DNA of 64,000 bases from UBA5066 sp048500275 (GCA_048500275.1 JASNYI010000002.1:558001-622000), one strand, 5' to 3'; numbered from the stretch's first letter, positions 1-10,945 are shown. The notes: generated by a model not told the origin, from the letters alone. Translations and numbers: made by a program.

Positions 1-921
<921 letters not shown>

Positions 922-934
922 TCTGAAGCGACCC

Positions 935-968
935 CGGCCCGGGGGCCCCGCGGGGGGCTCCCGGGCCG
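935..968 (+). terminator. GC-rich hairpin after gdhA
   Basis: A perfect 9-bp inverted repeat (CGGCCCGGG at 935-943, CCCGGGCCG at 960-968) lies 14 bases past the gdhA stop. There is no T-run after it, so it may be a weak intrinsic terminator or only an RNA-stabilising hairpin. Confidence 0.4.
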
Positions 969-1074
969 CGGCGTCCCGGGCCTGAAGCTCCCGGCCGCGC
1001 GCGCGGCACTCCGACCCCGGCCGATCCGGTGTAGGACAATCCGGCTCCGCACGGCGCGTGGCGGGGAGGTTTCG

Positions 1075-4000
1075 ATGCCCGGATCCGGACGAACGCTGAT
1101 CGACGAGCTCCAGGAGCGGGCCAAGGAGCTCCACTGCCTCTACCGGGTCCACGCGATCTGCGCGCGCGCCGAGGCGCCCGTCGACGAGATCTTCCGGGAG
1201 GTCGCCTCGGTCCTTCCCTCCGGCTGGGAGCACCCGGGGGAGACGTTCGTGCGAATCGTCGTCGGCTCCTCCGTCTTTGCCTCGGCCGACGCCGAGCCAA
1301 CCCCCTGGATGCAGTCCGCGCCGGTCCGCGTCCGGGGCCAGGAAGTCGGCCACGTCGAGGTCGGCTACAGCGTCGCCTTTCCGCCCGCCGACGAGGGGCC
1401 GTTCCTGAAGGAGGAGCGCCGCCTGCTCGACACGGTCGCCGAGCTCCTCGGCCAGCTCCTCCTCCAGCGCGACCTCTCCTCGTCCCTGCGCCGCTCGGAG
1501 AAGAGCGGGCTCCCGCTGCCTCCCGACGCGGGCGACTGGTGGGTCATCGTCGACTTCCTCCGGCAGATCGACCGGCCGGGCTACGTGACCATCGCCCGGC
1601 GGATGCTCAACCACCTCTGCTGGAGCGGCGTGGAGGAGGCGCAGGCCCTGCTGCCGCGCTTCACCGGTAGCTGGAGCGGGCCGGCGAGCCCCGAGGAGCC
1701 GACGGACGAGAACCGCCCGATGGCGCGCCGGAGCCTCGACGACCTCCTCAAGGTCTCCGAGGAGGTCTTCGGAATCGCGACGAACCACCTCGGACCCGCC
1801 GAGATCCGGACGAGCATCCAGCGCTGGATCAAGGACAGCCGCTCCGGCTTCCTCATCGAGGCGCTCGAGAACCAGGGGACCTCCCTCACGGAGCTCGCCG
1901 CGGCCCTCACGCGCTTCCGTCACGCGGCGCTCAACGACCGCGAGCTCTCGAGGTCCATCCAGCTCGACCTGCGCGCCGCCCTCGTGCGGCGGTTCCTGAC
2001 GGACCAGCTCCAGTTCGTCGGCGTGGCGAAGAGCTTCATCGAGGTCTCCGACTTCCAGGAGCTGACGCGCCGGATCATCTGCCCCCCGGCGAGCCACGGT
2101 AAGGTGGGCGGGAAGAGCAGCGGCCTCTTCCTCGCGGTCCAGATCGTGAGGAAGTCGGAGGAGTTCGCCGAGGCGCTCGCCGACATCCGGATCCCGAAGA
2201 CCTGGTACGTCACCTCCGACGGCGTCGTCGACTTCATCGCCTACAACCACCTCGAGGACATCGTCGACCGGAAGTACCTCGAGATCGAGCAGGTGCGGCG
2301 CGAGTACCCGCACATCATCCAGGTCTTCAAGAACAGCCAGTTCTCGCCCGAGATCGTCAAGGGCCTCTCGCTCGCGCTCGACGACTTCGACGAGAGGCCG
2401 ATCATCGTGAGGAGCTCGAGCCTCCTCGAGGACCGCGTCGGCGCGTCGTTCTCGGGGAAGTACAAGAGCCTCTTCCTCGCGAACCAGGGGCCGAAGAAGG
2501 ACCGCCTCGCGGCGCTCATGGACGCCATCGCCGAGGTCTACGCCTCGATCTTCGGGCCCGACCCGATCGAGTACCGCGCCGAGCGCGGCCTCCTCGACGT
2601 CCACGAGGAGATGGGGATCATGATCCAGGAGGTCGTCGGCTCGAAGGTGGGGAAGTACTTCCTCCCGACCTTCGCCGGCGTCGCCTTCTCGAACAACGAG
2701 TTTCGCTGGAGCCCCCGGATCCGGCGCGACGACGGCCTCATCCGCCTCGTCCCGGGCCTCGGCACGCGCGCGGTGGACCGCGTCGGCGACGACTACCCGG
2801 TCCTCCTCGCGCCGGGGCAGCCGGGCCTGCGCGCCAACGTCGGGGCCGACGCCATCGTCCGCTACGCCCCGCGCAAGGCCGACGTCATCAACCTCGAGAC
2901 GCGGCAGTTCGAGACCGTGGAGCTCGCCACGATCTACCGCGAGGCCGGCGGGAGCCTGCCCGGCATCGAGCAGGTCGTCTCCGTCCTCGAGGACGGCTCG
3001 CTCCACCGGCCGATGATGGTCGACTACGAGGCCCAGGCGAAGGACCTCGTCGTCACCTTCGAGGGGCTCGTCTCCGGGACGACGTTCATCCCGAAGGTGA
3101 GGACCCTCCTGAAGCTCCTCCAGGAGAAGCTCGGAGGCCCGGTCGACCTTGAGTTCGCCTCCGACGGGAAGGACCTCTACCTCCTCCAGTGCCGGCCGCA
3201 GAGCTTCTCCGCGGAGAGCCAGGGAGCGGCGATCCCGGCCGGCGTCCCGCCCGAGCGGGTCGTCTTCTCGGCCAGCCGCTTCGTCTCGAACGGCCGCGTG
3301 CCCGACCTGACGCACGTCGTCTACGTCGATCCCGAGGGGTACGCCGCCATTCCCGACCTCGACACGCTGCGGGAGGTGGGGCACGCCGTCGGCCGCCTCA
3401 ACAAGCTCCTCCCGCGCCGTCGCTTCATCCTCATGGGGCCGGGGCGGTGGGGCAGCCGCGGCGACATCAAGCTCGGCGTCGCCGTCACCTACTCCGAGAT
3501 CAACAACGCCGCCGTCCTCGTCGAGATCGCCCGCCGCAAGGGGAGCTACGTCCCCGACCTTTCCTTCGGCACGCACTTCTTCCAGGACCTCGTCGAGGCC
3601 GAGATCCGCTACCTCCCGCTCTTCCCCGACGACGCGGGCGTCGCGTTCAACGAACGGTTCCTCCTCGGGTCGCCGAACGCCCTCGAGGAGCTGGCCCCCG
3701 ACTTCGCCCACCTCTCGGGGACCCTTCGCGTCGTGGACGTCCCCGCCGTGACGGACGGGCTCGTCCTGCGCGTCGCCATGAACGCCGAGATGGAGCGGGC
3801 CCTCGCCTACCTCGCGCCGCCGCGCTCGGCGGCCGAGCTGGCGGCGGACGGCCTCCGGCCCGGCTCCGGCGGAGTCCGGCCCGCGGACGCCGAGGACCAC
3901 CGGCGCTGGCGGGTCGCCGTCGCCGAGAGGATCGCCGCGGCGGCCGACCCGGATCGCTTCGGCCTGAAGGGGATGTGGCTCGTCGGCTCCTCGACGGAGG

Positions 4001-4302
4001 GGAAGGCCGACCCCGCGAGCGACCTCGACCTGATCGTCCACGCCGGCGAGGACCCGGCGCTGCGGGAGGCGCTCTCGACCTGGCTGGAGGGCTGGAGCCT
4101 CGGCCTCGGCGAGGTCAACGCCTTCCGGACCGGGGTCCGGGCGAAGGGGCTCCTCGACGTCCACTACATCTCGGACTCCGACTTCTCGCGCGGGACGAGC
4201 TGGGCCGCGAAGGTGAAGGCCGTGAAGGACCCGGCGCGTCCGCTGCCGCTCCTCCGCGCGAAGGGCGACGCCGTGCCGCCCCGGCGCGGTCGCCCCTCCT
4301 GA
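1075..4302 (+). CDS. PEP/pyruvate-dikinase-type ATP-grasp protein with N-terminal GAF-like and C-terminal nucleotidyltransferase-like domains
   Basis: A 1075-residue cytoplasmic protein. Residues ~1-150 look like a GAF-type sensor region. Residues ~340-705 match the ATP-binding domain of pyruvate phosphate dikinase/PEP synthase: GGKSSG near 345, RPIIVRSSSLLEDR near 441 and the closing LLQCRP near 703. Residues ~730-930 hold a further conserved block with GPGRWGSRGD near 786. Near residue 970 there is GSSTEGKADPASDLDL, a GS-x(n)-DxD signature like Pol-beta-type nucleotidyltransferases. I see neither the phosphohistidine swivel domain nor the PEP-binding barrel, so it should not be called a PEP synthase. 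The ATG follows a GGGGAGG ribosome site. It faces a convergent TonB receptor across a terminator. The substrate is unknown. Confidence 0.8.
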   Translation: MPGSGRTLIDELQERAKELHCLYRVHAICARAEAPVDEIFREVASVLPSGWEHPGETFVRIVVGSSVFASADAEPTPWMQSAPVRVRGQEVGHVEVGYSVAFPPADEGPFLKEERRLLDTVAELLGQLLLQRDLSSSLRRSEKSGLPLPPDAGDWWVIVDFLRQIDRPGYVTIARRMLNHLCWSGVEEAQALLPRFTGSWSGPASPEEPTDENRPMARRSLDDLLKVSEEVFGIATNHLGPAEIRTSIQRWIKDSRSGFLIEALENQGTSLTELAAALTRFRHAALNDRELSRSIQLDLRAALVRRFLTDQLQFVGVAKSFIEVSDFQELTRRIICPPASHGKVGGKSSGLFLAVQIVRKSEEFAEALADIRIPKTWYVTSDGVVDFIAYNHLEDIVDRKYLEIEQVRREYPHIIQVFKNSQFSPEIVKGLSLALDDFDERPIIVRSSSLLEDRVGASFSGKYKSLFLANQGPKKDRLAALMDAIAEVYASIFGPDPIEYRAERGLLDVHEEMGIMIQEVVGSKVGKYFLPTFAGVAFSNNEFRWSPRIRRDDGLIRLVPGLGTRAVDRVGDDYPVLLAPGQPGLRANVGADAIVRYAPRKADVINLETRQFETVELATIYREAGGSLPGIEQVVSVLEDGSLHRPMMVDYEAQAKDLVVTFEGLVSGTTFIPKVRTLLKLLQEKLGGPVDLEFASDGKDLYLLQCRPQSFSAESQGAAIPAGVPPERVVFSASRFVSNGRVPDLTHVVYVDPEGYAAIPDLDTLREVGHAVGRLNKLLPRRRFILMGPGRWGSRGDIKLGVAVTYSEINNAAVLVEIARRKGSYVPDLSFGTHFFQDLVEAEIRYLPLFPDDAGVAFNERFLLGSPNALEELAPDFAHLSGTLRVVDVPAVTDGLVLRVAMNAEMERALAYLAPPRSAAELAADGLRPGSGGVRPADAEDHRRWRVAVAERIAAAADPDRFGLKGMWLVGSSTEGKADPASDLDLIVHAGEDPALREALSTWLEGWSLGLGEVNAFRTGVRAKGLLDVHYISDSDFSRGTSWAAKVKAVKDPARPLPLLRAKGDAVPPRRGRPS

Positions 4303-4352
4303 CCTGGCGGCGGGGCGATCCGCCGGGACCCCGGAAAGGCCGGGAGAAACGA

Positions 4353-4378
4353 AACGGGGAGCCTTTCGGCTCCCCGTT
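4353..4378. terminator. Bidirectional terminator between convergent genes
   Basis: An 11-bp perfect stem (AACGGGGAGCC at 4353-4363 and GGCTCCCCGTT at 4368-4378) with a 4-base loop lies between the 3' ends of the 1075-4302 gene and the opposing TonB receptor. The A/T-flanked stem can serve both strands. Confidence 0.8.
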
Positions 4379-4400
4379 CTCCCGGACTATGTGAGGAGAA

Positions 4401-7400
4401 TCAGAAGGAGAGGCGCGCGCCGAGCCGGAGCTGCCAGCGCGAGCGGAGGGTGTTGGTCGAGTACTGCCGGCCCTCGGCGAGCGCGCCGGAGTTCACGGTG
4501 TAGATGGGCTTGCCGGTGGCGCCGTCGATGCCCGTGTAGCTGAGCGGGGTGTACGTCTGGAAGTTGACGTACCGGATGAGCCCGGCGTCGCTGTCGATGA
4601 AGTTGATGAGGTTGAGGAGGTCGAGGGTGATCTGGGTCTTGATGACCGAGATGGGGATCTCGATGTCGTAGTGGAAGTCGAGCGAGCGGGTCCACGGAGC
4701 GTCGAGCGCGTTGCGCTCGGCGATGCGGCCGCGGTAGGCGTCGAGGCCCGACCGCGAGAGGAAGGCGTTCCACTCCGCTTCCGTCGGGGCGCCGGTGCCC
4801 CTCCAGACGACGTCGCTGTAGTTCTCGGGCACGAAGAGGAGGTCGTTGCCGGTGGCGCCGTCGCCGTTCACGCTGGCGCCGCTCGACCCCATGAGCATCG
4901 AGTAGGGCTGGCCCGACTGGGCGTTGAAGACGAGCCCGATGTTGTGGGCCAGGGAGCCCGTCCTGAAGCTCTGCGAGGCGACGGCCGTGAAGCGGTCCCT
5001 GATCTCGAAGAAGGACCGGGTGAGCTGCTCCGAGTAGATGTCGCCGTTGTGGGTCTGGAACTGCCAGTTCGAGTACGCGACGCTCGAGGTCGCCTCGAAG
5101 GCGGCCTTGGCGTTCATGTAGGCGTAGGAGCCCTGGAGGTAGAGCCCGAAGGGGAAGCGCTTGTCGAGCGTGAGAGAGAAGTTCTGCTGCTCGCCCCGGG
5201 ACGTGTTCGTGAGGTAGGTGACGTTGTTGAACGCGGAGTTCTTGTTCCCGTAGACGGGGGCGCCCCAGAAGGTCTTCGCGCCGGTCTCGACCTTGTTGAT
5301 GTTCTGGTAGAAGACGTCCTGGAGGGTCTTGGTGAACATCCCCTCGACGCTCGCCCGGATCCCGCCGGGGAGCTCGCGGTCGTAGGCGAGGGTCGACCGG
5401 AGGACCATCGGGAACTTGAAGTCGGGGTCGATCGTGTCGACCGAGACGGCGCCCGTCCCGGGGGGGAAGTTGATCGGCGGGTTGAGGGGATCCGGGTTGA
5501 ACGGGACGTTGTTCGCGCTGAGGTCGATCCTCTCGATGCCCGTGCCGCCGTAGGCGTTGGAGATCCAGACGTACGGCGTGCGGCCCGCGAAGACCCCGAC
5601 GCCGCCGCGGACCTGGTCCCGGCCGGACTTGCTCGGGGACCAGTTGAAGCCGACGCGGGGGGAGACCATCACCTGGCTGCTCGGGACCTCGGTCGTGTTG
5701 ATCCCGAAGGCCGTTTCGACGGCCGGGTTGAAGGTCGGCTTGTCGTTGAGGAGCGGGACGTCGAGCCGCACGCCGAGGTTCAGCGTGAGGGCGTCGTTGA
5801 CCCTCCACTGGTCGCCCGCGTAGAGGCCCCACTGCTGCACCCCGAACTGGGTCGGGCGCCGCGGGTCAGAGCCGGTCGCGTACTTGACCTGGTAGCGGTC
5901 GGCGATCCCGGCCTCGAAGGCGTCCAAGCTCCGGAAGAAGTACGTCCCGGTGACGTCCTGGATGAAGACGTTCGCGAAGTCGAAGAATTCGTTCTGCGTC
6001 CCGAGCGTGATCGTGTGGTTGCCCTTGATGAGGGTGAAGTCGTCGCTGATCTGGAGGATGTCCTGGTCGAGTCCGTTCGCCCCGGAGGAGCGCTCGGTGC
6101 CGGCGAGGAGGTTGTACGTCCCGCCGCCCGTGCAGAACGAGTTGGGGTTGTTGCAGATGTAGACCGAGGGGAAGGCCACGGGCACGGCGCGGCTGTCGCG
6201 GACGGTCTGGTAGCCGATGCGCCCGACGTTGAACGAGGAGCTGCCGAAGACGCTGTTGACCTGGCCTACGGTCGAGTTCGTCTTCGACGTGATGGTGTAG
6301 CCTGCCGTCTCGAAGCTGTAGACGGACGACGTGCGCGGCCCGTTCACGTCGCGCCCGGCGTCGACGTAGTTGTGGCGCAGCGTGATGTTGTGGCTCTCGT
6401 TGAGGTTGAAGTCGATCTTCCCGACCAGCAGGTCGCTGTCGGTGTCGGTGTTGTAGTCCCCGAGGCCTCCCGGGTCGTAGCCGTACTTGCTGATCAGGAT
6501 GTTGCGGAACCTGGCGGCGTTGGCCGGGTTGTTGAAGTTGTTCGTTCCGGAGCCGTCGGCCGCGCCGCCGGTCGGCTCGGAGCGCCTGTTCATCTCGCCG
6601 CTGAGGAAGAAGAAGAGCTTGTCCTTGAGGATCGGCCCGCCGATGCGGGCGCTGAACGTGTCCGAGTCGAACGAGGCGACCGGCCTGTCGAACGCGTCGC
6701 CGTAGGCGTTACCGTACTTGTCGCCGACGGAGCTCTCGCTCCGGGTCGAGCCGTAGACCGAGGCGGCCCAGGTGTTCGAGCCGCTCCGGGTGATGGCGTT
6801 GATGGCGCCGCCGGTGAAGCCGCTCTGCTTGATGTCGTACGGGGAGACGACGACCTGGAGCTCCTGGACGGCGTCGAGGGAGATCGGCTGCGTGTAGGTC
6901 TGGCTGCCCGGGGTTCCGTAGGTGCCGAGCCCGAAGAGGTCGTTGTTGACCGCGCCGTCGATCTGGATGGTGTTGTACCGGTTGTTCTTGCCCGAGACGG
7001 ACATGCTCGAGCCCGCGTCGTCGCTGAGGGAGACGTTGACGTACGGGTTCGTCCGGGCGAAGTCCTGGATCTGCCTCGCGACCGTGGGAAGGTTCTTGAT
7101 GGTGTCCTCGGTGACGGCCATCCCCGAGCCCATCCGGTCGGGGCTGATGAGCGGCATCTGCTCGGCCGTGACGACGACGGCCTCGGTGACCGACTCCAGC
7201 TCCATGCCGAAGTTGACCTGCCGGGTCTCGCCGAGGCCGACCATGATGTCCTTCTGGGTCTGGGTCCTGAAGCCGCTGATCTGCGCGCTGATCGTGTACG
7301 GGCCGCCGACGCGGACGTTCAGGATGCTGTAGCGGCCGTTCGCCTGCGTCAGGGCCGTGTAGCGGGTGCCGGTGGGCACGTGGACCGCCTCGACGGTCGC

Positions 7401-7556
7401 GCCGGGAAGCGAGCTCTGGTCCGACTTCATCGCGACGGACCCGATGAGACGCCCGGTCGTCTCCTGCGCGACGGCCACCGAGGCGGTACCAAGGACGAAC
7501 GCGACCATCACGAAGGCCAGCGCCCAACGAAGACTCATGCGGCTGGGATTTGCCAT
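4401..7556 (-). CDS. TonB-dependent receptor, Oar-like, with carboxypeptidase-regulatory N-terminal domain
   Basis: A 1051-residue outer-membrane protein. I chose the ATG at 7556 because it follows AGGAGGAGG at good spacing; the frame is open 15 codons further upstream without such support. A signal peptide (hydrophobic ALAFVMVAFVLGTASVAVAQ) is followed by a beta-sandwich carboxypeptidase-regulatory domain (~residues 30-115), a plug region (MPLISPD... to NAITRSGSN) and a long beta-barrel ending in the aromatic ARLSF, a typical BAM recognition end. No TonB box can be pinned down. Proteins of this kind import large or poorly diffusible substrates, such as glycans, peptides or metal chelates, using TonB energy; the ligand is unknown. 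It is divergent from a second receptor of the same architecture. Confidence 0.93.
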   Translation of the reverse strand: MANPSRMSLRWALAFVMVAFVLGTASVAVAQETTGRLIGSVAMKSDQSSLPGATVEAVHVPTGTRYTALTQANGRYSILNVRVGGPYTISAQISGFRTQTQKDIMVGLGETRQVNFGMELESVTEAVVVTAEQMPLISPDRMGSGMAVTEDTIKNLPTVARQIQDFARTNPYVNVSLSDDAGSSMSVSGKNNRYNTIQIDGAVNNDLFGLGTYGTPGSQTYTQPISLDAVQELQVVVSPYDIKQSGFTGGAINAITRSGSNTWAASVYGSTRSESSVGDKYGNAYGDAFDRPVASFDSDTFSARIGGPILKDKLFFFLSGEMNRRSEPTGGAADGSGTNNFNNPANAARFRNILISKYGYDPGGLGDYNTDTDSDLLVGKIDFNLNESHNITLRHNYVDAGRDVNGPRTSSVYSFETAGYTITSKTNSTVGQVNSVFGSSSFNVGRIGYQTVRDSRAVPVAFPSVYICNNPNSFCTGGGTYNLLAGTERSSGANGLDQDILQISDDFTLIKGNHTITLGTQNEFFDFANVFIQDVTGTYFFRSLDAFEAGIADRYQVKYATGSDPRRPTQFGVQQWGLYAGDQWRVNDALTLNLGVRLDVPLLNDKPTFNPAVETAFGINTTEVPSSQVMVSPRVGFNWSPSKSGRDQVRGGVGVFAGRTPYVWISNAYGGTGIERIDLSANNVPFNPDPLNPPINFPPGTGAVSVDTIDPDFKFPMVLRSTLAYDRELPGGIRASVEGMFTKTLQDVFYQNINKVETGAKTFWGAPVYGNKNSAFNNVTYLTNTSRGEQQNFSLTLDKRFPFGLYLQGSYAYMNAKAAFEATSSVAYSNWQFQTHNGDIYSEQLTRSFFEIRDRFTAVASQSFRTGSLAHNIGLVFNAQSGQPYSMLMGSSGASVNGDGATGNDLLFVPENYSDVVWRGTGAPTEAEWNAFLSRSGLDAYRGRIAERNALDAPWTRSLDFHYDIEIPISVIKTQITLDLLNLINFIDSDAGLIRYVNFQTYTPLSYTGIDGATGKPIYTVNSGALAEGRQYSTNTLRSRWQLRLGARLSF

Positions 7557-7954
7557 ACGGCTCTTCCTCCTCCTGTTACTCGTGGAAACCATAAGGTCCA
7601 TCGAGAAACTCTATATGAAGTGAATGAGTGGGATACGAAAGAAATTCGAAGAGAGTGGGAGAATCACACACCCCCAGAGCGGCCGTGGGAGGCCCCCTGC
7701 AGACCGCGGGAGTCTATATGGAGGCTTCGGGGGGCGTCAACGATGGAAAGCGCCTTCAGGAGGGCTTCGGCGGCCGGTCGCCGGCGGGCCTCTTTCGGTC
7801 TATCCTCCCGCGCCAGAAGAGCCCCGTGAAGACACCCGAATCCGACAGCAGGCGCGGTCACGTGCCACCTGCCCGCGCGACCCGGGCGCGTCACCCCTCG
7901 GCGCCTGCCCGGACCCGCCCGGACCGCGGGCCAATTTCCGGAGGGAAGGAACTG
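7557..7954. other. Divergent intergenic region between two TonB receptor genes
   Basis: This 398-base gap carries the two ribosome sites (AGGAGGAGG upstream of 7556 on the minus strand, GGAGGGA upstream of 7955 on the plus strand). Roughly 7580-7680 is unusually AT-rich for this genome and must hold at least one promoter, but I see no convincing -35/-10 pair. Open frames here read as upstream extensions of the downstream receptor and lack a signal peptide, so I treat them as non-coding. Confidence 0.5.
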
Positions 7955-10945
7955 ATGATGGAACGGCGTCGGCGCCTCGCATTCGTGTGTCTTCTCCTCG
8001 CCGCGGCCCTGGCCGTCGGCCTGCCGGCCGTGGCGCAGACCGACATCACGACCGGCCGGATCGTGGGACAGGTCGTCGACGGCGACGGCCAGCCTCTTCC
8101 CGGGGTCTCCGTCGAAGCGAGGAACACCGATACCAACCTGGCGATGTCGGCCGTGACCGACGCCCGCGGACTCTACCGCCTCGTCAACGTGCCGATCGGG
8201 CGCTACGTGGTCACGGCGAGCCTTACGGGGTTCCAGAAGCAGGCCCGCAGCGGCCTCACGGTGAACGTGGCCTCGGCGGTCACCGCCGACTTCCGGCTCG
8301 GCCTCGCCACCGTCGACGAGGTCGTCACCGTCACCGCCGAGGCGACGGTCGTCGAGACGACGCAGACGGCGACGCAGAACGTCGTCGACGGCTCCGCCAT
8401 CCAGGCGCTCCCGATCGCGGGGCGCAACTTCACGGACTTCGTCCTCCTCACGCCGAACTCGCAGAGGGAGACGCAGCGCGGCAACCTCTCGCTGTCGGGC
8501 CAGCGGGGCATCTCGACGAACGTCGCGGTCGACGGCGTCGACTTCACGAACGCCTTCTTCGGCGGCACGACGGGCGCGGCCGAGGGAAGGGCTCCCATCG
8601 CCATATCCCAGGAATCGGTGAGGGAGTTCCAGGTCGTCCAGTCGGGCGCCTCGGCCGAGTACGGGCGCTCGGGAGGCGGCTTCCTGAACGTCGTCACCAA
8701 GAGCGGCACGAACGAGTGGAAGGGCTCGGCCTTCGGCTACTACAGGCCGAGCGAGTGGACCGCGACGCGCCGCGACGGCGTCGAGCCGCGTGAGGCCGAG
8801 AAGATCAACCTCGGCGGTTCCGTCGGCGGGCCCCTCCTCTCGGACCGCCTCTTCTTCTTCGCGTCCTACGAGCAGCAGCGCCAGGACGAGACCGTCCCCC
8901 TCGACCCGTCGGTCGCGCAGGCCGAGGGAATCCTCTTCTCGAAGCACCCGGGCTACCCGGGCGGGAGGTCGTCCGCGGACTTCCTCCAGACCCAGGACGC
9001 CGACGTCTGGTTCGGCCGCCTCGACTTCCAGCTGGACGGCGGGAACCGCGTCACGGGCCGCGTCAACCACAACGCCTACGAGGGCCTCAACGGGACGAAC
9101 GCGAACCCGACGTTCGCCGAGTCCTACAACGGCATCGAGAACCTCGAGACGACCTCGGTCGTGGCCCAGTGGAACGGGATGCTCACGCCGAACCTCATCA
9201 ACGACCTGAACGCACAGTACGTTAAGGAGAGCATTCCGCGGGACGACAAGGGGCTCGGCGTCCCCGACATCCAGATCGCGGGCGGAGCGCGCCTGGGCGA
9301 GGTCTCCTTCCTTCCGATCCTCGCGGACCAGTACCGCCTCACCCTGTCCGACTCGGTCACGTGGCTCGCGGGGAACCACGTCGCCAAGGGCGGCGTCGAG
9401 TTCAACGACACCGGCATGGACCAGGTCTTCAAGGGGAACTGGAGGGGCGTCTTCGTCTTCGCGGCCGCCGGCGGGCGGACGGCCCTCCAGAACTTCGAGC
9501 AGGGCTACTGGAACGAGTACCGCGAGTTCATCGGCCTGGGAGGCCGGACGGCCGACGAGGCGGGCCGGTACGACAAGAAGCAGCGCGAGTACGCGGTCTT
9601 CCTGCAGGACCAGTGGTACGTCGGGCCGAAGCTCACCGTGTCGCTCGGCCTGCGCTACGAGTACCAGGACAACCCGGACGACCCGGTCCTCGACCGCGAC
9701 AAGGTCCTCGACCCGGCGAACGGGATCGTCGAGCCCGACTCCCGGATGCCCGACGCGAAGAACCAGCTCTCGCCCCGGATCTCCCTCGCCTGGAGCCCGA
9801 CGCCGAGGTCGGTCGTCCGCCTCTCGGCGGGGCGCTACTACTCGCGCTTCCCGGCGATCCTGACCGCCCAGCTCTACACCTCGAACGGCGTGACCGGGAC
9901 GCAGTACGTCATCTCCGGCGTCGGCGCGACGGGCCCGGCGGCGGGCTCCGTGGCGCCCGGCTGGGGCGTCGAGTGGGACCCGGGCCGCACGCAGCAGCTC
10001 GGCAGCCTCCCCGCGGGAACGCGGCTCGCGGCGCCCGGGATCTTCACGATCGACCCGGACTTCAGGAACTCGCACACCGACCAGGCGACGCTCGGCGGCG
10101 AGGTCGAGCTCCTCGGCGTCTCGTTCGGGCTCGAGGGGATCTACGCGAAGGGCTACGACCTGCAGCGCCTCGGCGACCTGAACCTCGTCGCCTCGTCGAA
10201 CCCGTCCGTCGACTGCCCGGGGCTCAGCCCCGCGGTCGGCTGCTACGGACGGATCGTCGCCGGCCGCCGGACGCCCACCCGCCGGAACCCGAACTACGCC
10301 CGCATCAGCCACTACACCTCCGACGCGCGCTCCGAGTTCTGGTCGGCGACGTTCAAGTTCCGCCGGAACTACGCGAACGGCCTCCGCTTCTTCGGCTCGG
10401 TGACCCGCGCCTCGGACAGGGACAGCGACTCGAACGAGCGGAACTTCTCGGGCATCTTCCTCGAGGACGTCTTCAACCCGGAGAACAACTGGGGCTACTC
10501 CGACCGCGACCAGGAGTGGAAGTTCCTCGCGAACGCCTCCTGGGACTTCCGGATCACGAAGGCCGTCTCCGGGTTCGCGGGGGCGGTCTACGTCTACCAG
10601 ACCGGCCGCCCCTTCACGCCGCGCGTGAACACCGACATGAACAACGACGGCATCGCCGACACCGACCGGCCCGTCGTCGGCGGCGAGCACCTCGCCCGGA
10701 ACTCCTACCGACTGCCCGACTTCTCGACGCTCGACCTGCGCGTCGGCTTCGGCTTCGGCCTCGGGCCCGGCCGTCTCTCCGTCTTCGCCGAGTGCTTCAA
10801 CTGCGCGAACTCCGCGAACCGGGGCCTGACGGCGGCCAACCAGCAGTGGGGGACCGGCACGACGCCGCCCCCGACCTTCAACGTCCCCAACACCGTCACG
10901 AACAGCCCGCGAACCCTCCAGGCCGCGGTCCGCTACGACTTCTGA
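7955..10945 (+). CDS. TonB-dependent receptor, Oar-like, with carboxypeptidase-regulatory N-terminal domain
   Basis: A 996-residue outer-membrane receptor. The start is the first of two adjacent ATGs (7955 and 7958) behind GGAGGGA, which begins a clean signal peptide (LAFVCLLLAAALAVGLPAVAQ). Next come a regulatory beta-sandwich domain (GRIVGQVVDGDGQPLPGVSV, about residues 30-110), a plug (NVVDGSAIQALPIAGRNFTD to VTKSGTNEWKGS) and a barrel ending VRYDF with a C-terminal phenylalanine. The architecture matches the divergent receptor at 4401-7556, but the two barrels differ substantially. The transported substrate is not evident, and no SusD-like partner or obvious degradative gene is adjacent. 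Confidence 0.93.
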   Translation: MMERRRRLAFVCLLLAAALAVGLPAVAQTDITTGRIVGQVVDGDGQPLPGVSVEARNTDTNLAMSAVTDARGLYRLVNVPIGRYVVTASLTGFQKQARSGLTVNVASAVTADFRLGLATVDEVVTVTAEATVVETTQTATQNVVDGSAIQALPIAGRNFTDFVLLTPNSQRETQRGNLSLSGQRGISTNVAVDGVDFTNAFFGGTTGAAEGRAPIAISQESVREFQVVQSGASAEYGRSGGGFLNVVTKSGTNEWKGSAFGYYRPSEWTATRRDGVEPREAEKINLGGSVGGPLLSDRLFFFASYEQQRQDETVPLDPSVAQAEGILFSKHPGYPGGRSSADFLQTQDADVWFGRLDFQLDGGNRVTGRVNHNAYEGLNGTNANPTFAESYNGIENLETTSVVAQWNGMLTPNLINDLNAQYVKESIPRDDKGLGVPDIQIAGGARLGEVSFLPILADQYRLTLSDSVTWLAGNHVAKGGVEFNDTGMDQVFKGNWRGVFVFAAAGGRTALQNFEQGYWNEYREFIGLGGRTADEAGRYDKKQREYAVFLQDQWYVGPKLTVSLGLRYEYQDNPDDPVLDRDKVLDPANGIVEPDSRMPDAKNQLSPRISLAWSPTPRSVVRLSAGRYYSRFPAILTAQLYTSNGVTGTQYVISGVGATGPAAGSVAPGWGVEWDPGRTQQLGSLPAGTRLAAPGIFTIDPDFRNSHTDQATLGGEVELLGVSFGLEGIYAKGYDLQRLGDLNLVASSNPSVDCPGLSPAVGCYGRIVAGRRTPTRRNPNYARISHYTSDARSEFWSATFKFRRNYANGLRFFGSVTRASDRDSDSNERNFSGIFLEDVFNPENNWGYSDRDQEWKFLANASWDFRITKAVSGFAGAVYVYQTGRPFTPRVNTDMNNDGIADTDRPVVGGEHLARNSYRLPDFSTLDLRVGFGFGLGPGRLSVFAECFNCANSANRGLTAANQQWGTGTTPPPTFNVPNTVTNSPRTLQAAVRYDF

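Noticed and set aside
4671..7829. A 1052-codon plus-strand open frame opposite the TonB receptor
   Set aside because: Its composition (Val/Arg/Glu/Asp-rich, no domains) is that of a high-GC antisense shadow; the minus strand has signal peptide, plug and barrel.
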